Positions 1-5,172 of a stretch of 8,882 nucleotides of DNA are shown here, piece by piece. Every line of letters begins with the position of its first letter. Within the stretch, counting starts at the first letter, position 1. A program made the position numbers and the translations under genes. Under the pieces are notes generated by a model. That model was not told where the DNA came from. It saw only the letters and a list, made by a program, of their open reading frames with translations, and did not search any database. The stretch is taken from the NCBI GenBank assembly GCA_038254435.1, contig JBBSGD010000071.1, positions 1 to 8,882 on the forward strand. Direction: 5' to 3'. Origin of the DNA: JBBSGD01 sp038254435. GTDB taxonomy: Bacteria; Actinomycetota; CADDZG01; WHSQ01.

Positions 1-40
1 CTACCCGATGCTTGGGCTGGGGCCCGGGAGGGAGAACGGC

Positions 41-505
41 ATGGCCGAGATCGCTTACGTGTCGAGGGTGACGGTTACGCGTCGCCACGGGCCGCAGCGC
101 GCGGCGCGCCTTCCGGGCCTGGATCACGACGTGACCTTCGGCGTGCACTCCGAGGTGGCCGAGCATTACGGAGTGGGCCCCGAGGACTACCCGTCCGACG
201 CGACAACGCTCGACTACGTCGTGGCGGCTGCCGCCGGTTGACTGGTCGGCACCTTTGGAGGCGCGCTGGAAGCGCGCCACGTAGACGCCGGTAACGACAG
301 CCTCACCTGCGAGGCAACCGGCGAGGTCGAAAACGAAAACGGAGTCCTGGTCATCAAGCGGATTCACGTTCACTACCGGCTCAAGCTCCGGGAGGGGGAT
401 CCGAAGGTGGTCGAGCGCGTGCACGACTTCCATGCGGACAAGTGCCCGGTCGCTCGCTCCCTCAAGGGCGGGATCGACGTCACCACGAGTTACGAGCTCG
501 TGTGA
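41..505 (+). CDS. OsmC/Ohr-family peroxidase, selenocysteine-containing (in-frame UGA at 239-241 read as Sec67)
   Basis: Family role: OsmC/Ohr proteins reduce organic hydroperoxides in the cytoplasm with a pair of redox cysteines. The frame runs 154 residues from ATG 41 to TGA 503-505 with one internal TGA (codon 67). The sequence before it ends DYVVAAAAG and the sequence after it begins LVGTFGGALEAR. In this family that point is the peroxidatic cysteine (typical pattern LAALAGC-L). The C-terminal half keeps the second redox cysteine in KCPVARSLKGG (Cys135) and ends with a normal TTSYELV beta strand, so both halves look intact and under selection. A 7-bp hairpin meeting bacterial SECIS rules begins 18 bases after the TGA. 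ATG 41 is preferred over ATG 8 because GGGAGGGAGA lies at 26-35. The second selenoprotein follows 40 bases later, probably in the same operon. The alternative is a pseudogene or sequencing error, which is unlikely given the hairpin and the paired neighbour. Confidence 0.87.
260..278 (+). promoter_or_regulatory. Candidate bacterial SECIS element of the OsmC selenoprotein
   Basis: The arms GGCGCGC (260-266) and GCGCGCC (272-278) pair perfectly over 7 bp around a five-base loop, UGGAA (267-271). The loop starts 25 bases after the UGA (239-241) and has G at its second position. Known bacterial SECIS elements lie inside the coding region just after the UGA. They have a small apical loop with a G in the first two positions and roughly 16-37 bases between UGA and loop, where SelB binds. 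All these rules are met; SelB binding itself is inferred. Confidence 0.82.
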
Positions 506-545
506 GCTTCTTGACCGAGGCAGCCAGACAGTCATAGGGGGAGCC

Positions 546-1052
546 ATGCGCAAGGACGTGACGGAAGGCAAGAAGCTAATCGACCTGGAGCTGCCCGATC
601 ATGCGGGCTCTGTGAGGCGGCTTTCGCAGATCACTGCCGAGCATCCCACGTTCCTCAACTTCTACCGCGGGTGGTGGTGACCCAAGGAACAGCGCTTCAT
701 GCGCAATCTCCTGCAGTTGCAGGACGAGATGGAGGTGGCGTACACGCGCATCGTCTCGATCACGGTCGACCCGCCCGAGGTTGCGGCATCGTTCCGGGCC
801 GGGCTGGGGGCGCGCTGGACCTTTCTCTCGGACGAGCAGCGAAGCGTCATGGGCGAGCTCGACATCGAGGAGGAAGCGGACCCGGGGCACAGGCCGTTTC
901 TGCCGTACAGCTTCGTGTTGCACCCGGACCTGACCATCCACTCGATCTACAACGGCTACTGGTTCTGGGGGCGCCCCACTAACCAAGACATCAGACGTGA
1001 CCTGCGCGCCGTCAGCGAGCAAGTGCGGGCGGATTGGGACCCGCAAGGATGA
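546..1052 (+). CDS. Peroxiredoxin/thioredoxin-fold selenoprotein (in-frame UGA at 678-680 read as Sec45)
   Basis: This is a 168-residue AhpC/TSA-like peroxiredoxin, a family that reduces peroxides through an N-terminal peroxidatic Cys (here Sec). It starts at ATG 546 behind a purine-rich GGGGGAG (537-543). The upstream half reads TFLNFYRGWW, the TGA follows, then PKEQRFMRNLLQLQDEM; family members have FYRG-x-x-C-P there. Downstream, the frame carries the expected fold: VSITVDPPEVAASFR (beta strand and helix), WTFLSDEQRSVMGELDI, and PYSFVLHPDLTIHSIYNGYW, ending at TGA 1050-1052. The second half lacks its own start region and catalytic site, so it cannot be an independent gene. The residue three after Sec is Glu rather than Cys, and no cysteine occurs anywhere in the protein, so it is a 1-Sec type enzyme that needs an external reductant. 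A strong hairpin sits at the right distance after the UGA. A Cys-containing relative is encoded at 5213-5728. Confidence 0.88.
706..730 (+). promoter_or_regulatory. Candidate bacterial SECIS element of the peroxiredoxin selenoprotein
   Basis: An upper stem CUGC (711-714)/GCAG (719-722) carries a four-base loop AGUU (715-718) with G at its second position. A lower stem AUCUC (706-710) pairs with GAGAU (726-730), leaving a three-base bulge GAC (723-725) on the 3' side. An alternative continuous 6-bp pairing UCCUGC/GCAGGA (709-714 with 719-724) is also possible. The loop begins 34 bases after the UGA at 678-680, inside the range known for bacterial SECIS elements. SelB recognition is inferred. 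Confidence 0.78.
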
Positions 1053-1058
1053 CCACCA

Positions 1059-1703
1059 GTGGGTGACGCCGCGTGCGTGTTGTGGCACGTGCGCCCGCCT
1101 CACTCGCCGAGCTCGGATGTGCGCCTTGCCCGTTCGCACACCGCCATGGCCTCGACGAGTCGGGGGAACCTCCACGCGGCCGAGCTCGTCGACCTGCACG
1201 GCGACGTGAAGGCAACCCTGGTAGCCGCCCGTGGAGCGTCTGGGAAATCGCTCGCGGCCCTAGCGCAAGGCTCACCCCTCGCCGGCCGGTGGCCATGGCG
1301 TGTGGCAGGCGCGGACGGTGCCATCTTCGCCGGCGCCGAAGCTGCACGCGCCGCTCCGTCCGGGTACCTCGAGCTGGCGCTCGATCTGGCCGAGCCGCCC
1401 GTTCCGTTCGACGATCCATCGGTGGTGGGCGTGCTGCGCGACCAGCTCCAGTGGTACTTGCCGCTGCTCGGCGGAAGACACGTCGTGTGCGCGGCCCTGG
1501 CGGCCGACGACGCCCGGGCGGCCGGGGCGCTCGTTGCGTTCTCAGCCTCTTCCGATGGGGAGGCGCAGTGGCTCGCGGCCCAGGACCCGTGGCGCCGCAT
1601 CGCACCGGGGATGCTGCTGCGGCACCCGGGCGGCATCTTCCGAGCCCTTCAGGGACCGCCGGGGCCCGGGACTCAGCGGATGGGCTCCATCGTGTGCCAC
1701 TGA
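1059..1703 (+). CDS. Hypothetical protein downstream of the Sec-peroxiredoxin
   Basis: I do not recognise this 214-aa protein. The coding call rests on a long open frame with high G/C at third positions, clearly better than the overlapping frame 1073-2851. GTG 1059 has AAGGA at 1045-1049 as a possible ribosome site; ATG 1146 (reading MASTSRGNLHAAEL) is an alternative start. The middle reads GYLELALDLAEPPVPF and LRDQLQWYLPLLGG, and an alanine-rich stretch AALAADDARAAGALVAF follows. The tail is glycine/proline-rich and ends SIVCH. No signal peptide or clear membrane helix is seen. It begins six bases after the selenoprotein stop in the same frame, so it is probably co-transcribed with the two selenoproteins. 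Confidence in a real gene is moderate; no function is proposed. Confidence 0.55.
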   Translation: MGDAACVLWHVRPPHSPSSDVRLARSHTAMASTSRGNLHAAELVDLHGDVKATLVAARGASGKSLAALAQGSPLAGRWPWRVAGADGAIFAGAEAARAAPSGYLELALDLAEPPVPFDDPSVVGVLRDQLQWYLPLLGGRHVVCAALAADDARAAGALVAFSASSDGEAQWLAAQDPWRRIAPGMLLRHPGGIFRALQGPPGPGTQRMGSIVCH

Positions 1704-1721
1704 TCGAACCGAGGCCGCCGG

Positions 1722-1752
1722 GTCGTGTAACGACTGGGGGTCTGCCGACACC
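1722..1752 (+). promoter_or_regulatory. Possible ECF-type promoter with GTCGTGTAACGA motif
   Basis: The 12-mer GTCGTGTAACGA (1722-1733) is repeated exactly at 4564-4575. TGTAAC is a known -35 type for some ECF sigma factors (for example Bacillus SigX, TGTAAC with a CGAC-like -10). Here CGAC occurs at 1746-1749, only 14 bases after TGTAAC, so the -10 fit is imperfect. The GTG start at 1761 has no ribosome-binding site just upstream. A promoter here would therefore give a nearly leaderless message. Confidence 0.35.
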
Positions 1753-1760
1753 CACCAGCA

Positions 1761-3059
1761 GTGCCGAAGGACGAGCACACCGGCCCAGACTCTCCGACCA
1801 CCTCCCCGCTGGGGAGGTGGCGAAGCCCTCTGCGCGGTTTGTGGCTGACCTCGGTGCTCAGCGTGGTGCTGCTCGGGGGCATGGTGATTGTCTTTGCCAC
1901 GGGCTTGTTTTCTTATGCCGCCTACAATCCACAGCTAGGCACCCTCAACGACTTCACGCCCGACAAGGGCATCCTCGGCTTCTACTTGTTCAACTGGCCT
2001 ACCGAGCCGTCATGGCTCTACCGTCTCAACGAGGGCGTACACGTCACACTCGGCATCATCCTCATCCCGATCGTGCTGGCCAAGCTGTGGTCGGTCATTC
2101 CCAAGCTCTTCGTCTGGCCGCCGGTAAAGTCGGCGTCCCAGGCGGTGGAGCGGTTCACCCTGCTGCTGCTCGTCGGTGGCGTCCTGTTCGAAATCATTAC
2201 TGGGCTGCTCGACATTCAGTATTGGTATGTGTTTCCTTTCTCTTTCTACGGCGCTCACTTCTACGGCGCATGGGTAACGATCGGGGCATTCGTCGCGCAC
2301 GTCGTCCTCAAGTTGCCGCGCATGGTGGCGGGGCTGCGCTCGCGCAGCCTGAGCCACGAGCTGCGCACTCCGCTGGCCCGCACCGAGCCGGGCCCCTTCA
2401 CGGACGACGAGCTCGTCGCGGAGGAACCCGACTCGCCGAGTATCTCCCGGCGCGGGTTGCTGGGCCTGGTCGGCGGCGGGTCCGCGGCGCTCTTTTTCCT
2501 GACGGCCGGCCAGACGATCGGTGGGCCGTTCCGCAGCCTGTCCGTACTTGCGCCGCGCGGGCGCAACTACGGCTCGGGGCCAAACGATTTTGCGATCAAC
2601 AAGACGGCTGCGTACAGAAGGATAAAGGCGTCCGACACGGGTTCGTCGTGGCGATTGACGGTCGCATCGCAAGCCGGGGAGGCGGCGGCAACCCTGTCGC
2701 GCGACGACCTCCTTGCGATGGAGCTTCACACCTACCAGCTGCCAATTGCGTGCGTCGAGGGGTGGTCCACGGTGCAGACGTGGACGGGAGTCCGCCTGCG
2801 CGATCTTGCCCGGGTGGCGGGGATGCCCGAGCCCGAGCTCCTGCTCGTTGAATCCCTCCAGACGGGCGGGGAGTTCGGCTCGGCGCTGCTGAGCCGCGAG
2901 CAGGTTCTGGATCCGAAGTCGCTCCTTGCGTTGAAGGTGAACGGAGCCGACCTCTCCGACGACCACGGCTTTCCCGCGAGGGTCATAGTCCCGGCGGCAC
3001 CGGGTGTTCACAACACCAAGTGGGTCAACCGGCTTACCTTTCAGAAGGAGCCGGCGTGA
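1761..3059 (+). CDS. Membrane molybdopterin oxidoreductase: b561-like membrane domain fused to a sulfite-oxidase/MsrP-type Mo domain
   Basis: This 432-aa protein has two parts. Residues about 26-186 hold four hydrophobic helices (LTSVLSVVLLGGMVIVF; HVTLGIILIPIVLAKLW; FTLLLLVGGVLFEIITGLL; AWVTIGAFVAHVVLKL) with histidines in EGVH, GAHFYGAW and FVAHVV that could ligate b-type haem. Next comes a fifth hydrophobic segment headed by twin arginines (Arg230-Arg231, SRRGLLGLVGGG), like a Tat signal placed inside the chain. The last 150 residues are an Oxidored_molyb domain: LPIACVEGWS with Cys331 as the expected Mo ligand, WTGVRLRDL, then DHGFPARVIVPAAPGVHNTKWV. The family oxidises or reduces small S/N substrates on the outer face while the b domain carries electrons. 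The substrate cannot be told. GTG 1761 is the only sensible start before the first helix. It overlaps the next gene by four bases. Confidence 0.85.
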   Translation: MPKDEHTGPDSPTTSPLGRWRSPLRGLWLTSVLSVVLLGGMVIVFATGLFSYAAYNPQLGTLNDFTPDKGILGFYLFNWPTEPSWLYRLNEGVHVTLGIILIPIVLAKLWSVIPKLFVWPPVKSASQAVERFTLLLLVGGVLFEIITGLLDIQYWYVFPFSFYGAHFYGAWVTIGAFVAHVVLKLPRMVAGLRSRSLSHELRTPLARTEPGPFTDDELVAEEPDSPSISRRGLLGLVGGGSAALFFLTAGQTIGGPFRSLSVLAPRGRNYGSGPNDFAINKTAAYRRIKASDTGSSWRLTVASQAGEAAATLSRDDLLAMELHTYQLPIACVEGWSTVQTWTGVRLRDLARVAGMPEPELLLVESLQTGGEFGSALLSREQVLDPKSLLALKVNGADLSDDHGFPARVIVPAAPGVHNTKWVNRLTFQKEPA

Positions 3060-3520
3060 GTGCTCTTGCTCGCGTGAGAGCGCACTATGGTGCAGGCCCC
3101 CTGCACGCGCTGTCAATGGCTGCTTGTCTGGCGATCTCGGGCTTTGCGGCGCTCAAGATCGGGTCACAGTCGTACGCGCTCGGTGTTGGGGTGTGGTTCG
3201 TGGGGTCGGCGGTAGCGCACGACTTCATCTTGTTCCCGCTCTATACCGTGATCGACCGGCTCACCGGCGCGCGGCGCCGCGACCGGTCCGCGCCGTCGGG
3301 ATGGAAGAACTACGTGCGAGCGCCTGCTGCTATCTCGGGACTCGCGCTGGTCGTCTACGCGCCGCTAATCTTGGGATTTGCGGGCAGTACATACGAGGAC
3401 ATCACGGCTCTGCCCGTGTCGGTCTATCTCGGACGGTGGTTGCTCCTCACCGGACTCCTGTTCGCCGTGTCCGGGGCCGTGTACGCGGTGCGCGTGGGAG
3501 TCGCGGGCCTTTCGCGCTGA
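3056..3520 (+). CDS. Small integral membrane protein coupled to the molybdoenzyme
   Basis: This 154-aa protein has about four hydrophobic helices: HALSMAACLAISGFAAL, YALGVGVWFVGSAVAHDFIL, AAISGLALVVYAPLILGF and LGRWLLLTGLLFAVSGAVYAV. GTG 3056 is chosen because AAGGAG lies at 3045-3050 and the start overlaps the stop of the preceding gene (GTGA), which indicates translational coupling. An in-frame candidate start further upstream (3020) would sit inside the molybdoenzyme gene. I do not recognise the family. The tight coupling suggests it is a subunit or assembly partner of the membrane molybdoenzyme; that is inference. Confidence 0.75.
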   Translation: MSALARVRAHYGAGPLHALSMAACLAISGFAALKIGSQSYALGVGVWFVGSAVAHDFILFPLYTVIDRLTGARRRDRSAPSGWKNYVRAPAAISGLALVVYAPLILGFAGSTYEDITALPVSVYLGRWLLLTGLLFAVSGAVYAVRVGVAGLSR

Positions 3521-3543
3521 GAGACGATTGCTCTCGTGTCAGC
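3516..3543. terminator. Hairpin between convergent genes, possible bidirectional terminator
   Basis: GCTGA (3516-3520) can pair with TCAGC (3539-3543), and GAG (3521-3523) with CTC (3531-3533). An alternative simple stem is GAGAG (3519-3523)/CTCTC (3531-3535) with a 7-base loop. The arms contain the stop codons of both convergent genes (TGA 3518-3520 and the minus-strand TGA at 3541-3539). There is no T-run, so the terminator call is weak. Confidence 0.35.
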
Positions 3544-3796
3544 CTCGCGATGCCTTCCAGTCGCGAAAGGCCTGGATGATCCCCCGCGGCGCCAGACGAG
3601 GCGAACCTTCACGCGCGACGGTCGACAGGGCTCTCACAGTGAGGCGCAGCTGGGCGAAGTAGTTGGCGCAGCCTTCGCATTCCGCGAGGTGACTCTGAAG
3701 TCGCGCCACCGCCTCGGGGGGCATGACTCCCTCGTAGTAGTCGGTAGCTTGCTCGACCGCCTCTCGGCAGGTCAGCGTTGGAAGCGATGTAGCCAT
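3539..3796 (-). CDS. Zinc-binding anti-sigma factor (ZAS, zf-HC2 type)
   Basis: This 85-aa soluble protein carries the ZAS pattern: Cys10 (TLTCREAV), then His36-x3-Cys40-x2-Cys43 in HLAECEGCANYF. Such proteins bind one ECF sigma factor and keep it inactive, often releasing it when the zinc thiolates are oxidised. No membrane helix is present, so it probably senses inside the cytoplasm. ATG 3796-3794 is preferred over TTG 3799 because it forms the TGATG overlap with the sigma gene stop (3798-3796), a common coupling arrangement. It is the second gene of the sigma operon. Given the peroxide-defence genes around it, a redox-sensing role is plausible but inferred. Confidence 0.85.
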   Translation of the reverse strand: MATSLPTLTCREAVEQATDYYEGVMPPEAVARLQSHLAECEGCANYFAQLRLTVRALSTVAREGSPRLAPRGIIQAFRDWKASRG

Positions 3797-4500
3797 CAAT
3801 CCTCGTCCAGGTAGATCTCGAGGCGCCGGCGCACGAGCGAGCGCGCACGGTGCAACAACACTCTTTGATTTGCTTCGCTGAGGTCAAGGAGCTCGCAAAC
3901 CTCGGCGGCGGGCCATCCCTCTACATCTCGCAGCGTGATGATGATGGCTTGCCTCGGCGGAAGCTCCTTCACCGCCTGCGTCACCACCCCGCGCGTCTCA
4001 GACGACAGCAGCCGCTCTTCAGGAATGCCCTCCCATGACTTCGGGAAAGACACCCATCCCGACGGGTAAGAAGGATCGTCCGGGCTTCGGAACCGCTCGG
4101 GGGCGGCTGTTGGGACCGATATGTTCGGGTCGTCGGCCACCAGGGAAGACAGCGGAGCACTGCGGCGTTCGCTGTGCGCGCTGTTTCTGGCGACGTTAAT
4201 GAGGATTCCGAACAGCCACGTCTTGAGCGACGAGCGGCCTTCGAACCTTTCGAGGCTGCCCACCAAGCGCATCCAGGTGTCCTGCACCACCTCCTCGGCC
4301 ACGTGATCGCTGCGCACGAAGCCTCTTGCGGCTCGCAGGAGGGAATCGCCATAGCACTTGACCAACGTCTCGAAGACTGCTTCGTCACCGGCGCGCAGCG
4401 CCCTTATCACCTCGTCGTCGCCCGGGGGGTCGAGGTGCGGACCTCCTGGTGCTGCGTTTGTCGATCTCACCTTGGGGGCAAAGACGCTGAGGGTGGGCAT
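3796..4500 (-). CDS. ECF-type RNA polymerase sigma-70 factor
   Basis: This 234-aa protein has sigma region 2 at about residues 30-105 (AVFETLVKCYGDSLLRAARGF, HVAEEVVQDTWMRLV, FEGRSSLKTWLFGILINVARN). Sigma region 4 is at about 170-230 (VKELPPRQAIIITLRDVEGW, AEVCELLDLSEANQRVLLHRAR, a helix-turn-helix that contacts the -35 element). A linker of about 55 residues rich in Ser/Pro joins them, a little long for ECF factors. The N-terminal 25 residues are unordered, and the ATG at 4500 has no clear ribosome site, so the start is uncertain. The gene overlaps its anti-sigma factor by TGATG. It is transcribed away from the region with the GTCGTGTAACGA motif at 4564-4575, a candidate target promoter. Confidence 0.92.
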   Translation of the reverse strand: MPTLSVFAPKVRSTNAAPGGPHLDPPGDDEVIRALRAGDEAVFETLVKCYGDSLLRAARGFVRSDHVAEEVVQDTWMRLVGSLERFEGRSSLKTWLFGILINVARNSAHSERRSAPLSSLVADDPNISVPTAAPERFRSPDDPSYPSGWVSFPKSWEGIPEERLLSSETRGVVTQAVKELPPRQAIIITLRDVEGWPAAEVCELLDLSEANQRVLLHRARSLVRRRLEIYLDED

Positions 4501-4673
4501 CCCATAGTGGTGAAGCCTAACGAGGCGCGCGGGTGACTTGTGACGGACGGGTAGAGGATCCGCGTCGTGTAACGAACGCAGACGGCACCCGACTCAGAGC
4601 GCAGGGGCCAGGAAGGCGCCCGCCCGGTGCGCCATCGGTGTGCTCGCTGCCCCAGTGAAGGAGGAGCTCAACA
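4501..4673. promoter_or_regulatory. Divergent intergenic region with ECF-like promoter (motif at 4564-4593)
   Basis: This 173-base region separates the sigma operon (leftward) from the small membrane protein gene (rightward). On the plus strand GTCGTGTAACGA (4564-4575) repeats the 12-mer found at 1722-1733. TGTAAC (4568-4573) is followed after 16 bases by CGAC (4590-4593), a good match to TGTAAC/CGAC ECF promoters. AAGGAGGAG at 4658-4666 is the ribosome site for GTG 4674. I saw no convincing promoter for the sigma gene on the minus strand. Confidence 0.45.
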
Positions 4674-5126
4674 GTGAGTCTCAAGAACATCTCGGAAGCG
4701 ATTGGCCGGGGGCTCGCGGCCGGTGTAGCCGGCACCCTCGCAATGACGGCCTCGTCGGCGCTCGAGCAGCGACTGCGCAAACGCGAGGGAAGCTCGGCGC
4801 CTGCGGACGCGGCACAGAAGGTGCTCGGGGTCGTTCCGGCTGGCGACGACGAGAAGAAGCGTTTTGCAAGCCTCGTTCACTACGGCTATGGAACAGGGTG
4901 GGGTGCGTTGCGCGGCGTGATCGACGTCGCCGGTATCCGGGGCCCGGCGGCGACCTGTGTGCACTTCGCCGTCGTATGGGGCAGCGCCCTGATAATGCTT
5001 CCCAAGCTCGAGGTCGCCCCTCCGCTCGGGGAGTGGGGCGGGCAGGAGCTTGGAATCGACGCTTTGCACCATGCCATCTACGCGGCTGCGACGGGAGCAG
5101 CGTACGAGCGGCTGACTAGTGCGTGA
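4674..5126 (+). CDS. Conserved small membrane protein of unknown function
   Basis: This 150-aa protein has a glycine/alanine-rich N-terminal helix (GRGLAAGVAGTLAMTASSALE), a charged stretch (EQRLRKREG), then hydrophobic segments around HYGYGTGWGALRGVIDVAG and CVHFAVVWGSALIMLPKL. The C-terminus is DALHHAIYAAATGAAYERL. The pattern HYGYGTGWG with a late HHAIYA resembles DUF1440/YagU-like membrane proteins, but I cannot name the family firmly. GTG 4674 is chosen because AAGGAGGAG lies at 4658-4666. It sits between the ECF operon and the Cys-peroxiredoxin and carries the ECF-like promoter upstream, so it is a likely sigma target (inference). Confidence 0.7.
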   Translation: MSLKNISEAIGRGLAAGVAGTLAMTASSALEQRLRKREGSSAPADAAQKVLGVVPAGDDEKKRFASLVHYGYGTGWGALRGVIDVAGIRGPAATCVHFAVVWGSALIMLPKLEVAPPLGEWGGQELGIDALHHAIYAAATGAAYERLTSA

Positions 5127-5136
5127 TCGAATCACG
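5122..5136. repeat. Short inverted repeat CGTGAT-CGA-ATCACG
   Basis: CGTGAT (5122-5127) and ATCACG (5131-5136) form a perfect 6-bp inverted repeat around three bases. It covers the stop codon of the preceding gene and runs into CGTAACGA (5135-5142), a relative of the TGTAACGA motif seen twice elsewhere. It could be an operator for the downstream peroxiredoxin gene or a weak terminator; the sequence does not decide. Confidence 0.3.
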
Positions 5137-5172
5137 TAACGACGATTCTCGTGTCACCAAGGTCGGTGCACG

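Noticed and set aside
8..40. Earlier ATG at 8 for the OsmC gene
   Set aside because: It has no ribosome site in view and adds 11 residues not typical of the family; ATG 41 has a strong purine tract at proper spacing.
511..538. TTGACC with CATAGG as a promoter for the Sec-peroxiredoxin
   Set aside because: The -10 is poor and the start would fall at or past the ribosome site and ATG 546; co-transcription with the OsmC gene is simpler.
239..680. UGA reassigned to Trp across the genome instead of selenocysteine
   Set aside because: TGA is the normal stop of most genes here (505, 1052, 1703, 3059, 3520, 5126, 5728), and both internal UGAs sit at catalytic Cys columns.
692..704. Closer hairpin GCGC-TTCAT-GCGC after the peroxiredoxin UGA as the SECIS
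   Set aside because: The stem is only 4 bp, its loop lacks a G in the first two positions, and the loop starts 15 bases after the UGA, slightly too close; the 706-730 hairpin fits better.
41..1052. Two decayed pseudogenes or sequencing errors
   Set aside because: Each gene has one lesion only, exactly at the redox residue, with intact reading frames on both sides and a properly spaced hairpin.
1050..1058. Read-through of the peroxiredoxin stop into the same-frame 1059 gene
   Set aside because: The peroxiredoxin fold is complete at 1052, the TGA is not at a catalytic position, and a ribosome site precedes GTG 1059.
1049..1066. ATG overlapping the Sec-peroxiredoxin stop, followed by a third possible in-frame UGA at 1064-1066
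   Set aside because: The frame beyond has weak coding bias and no conserved residue context, and the neighbouring frame (GTG 1059) is better supported.
1073..2851. Very long plus-strand frame overlapping the 1059 gene and the molybdoenzyme
   Set aside because: It is extremely Arg-rich with no family signal and poor third-position bias; it is a shadow of GC-rich genes in the neighbouring frames.
2010..3116. Long minus-strand frame opposite the molybdoenzyme
   Set aside because: It is an Arg/Gln-rich composition artefact opposite a well-supported gene, with no recognisable domain.
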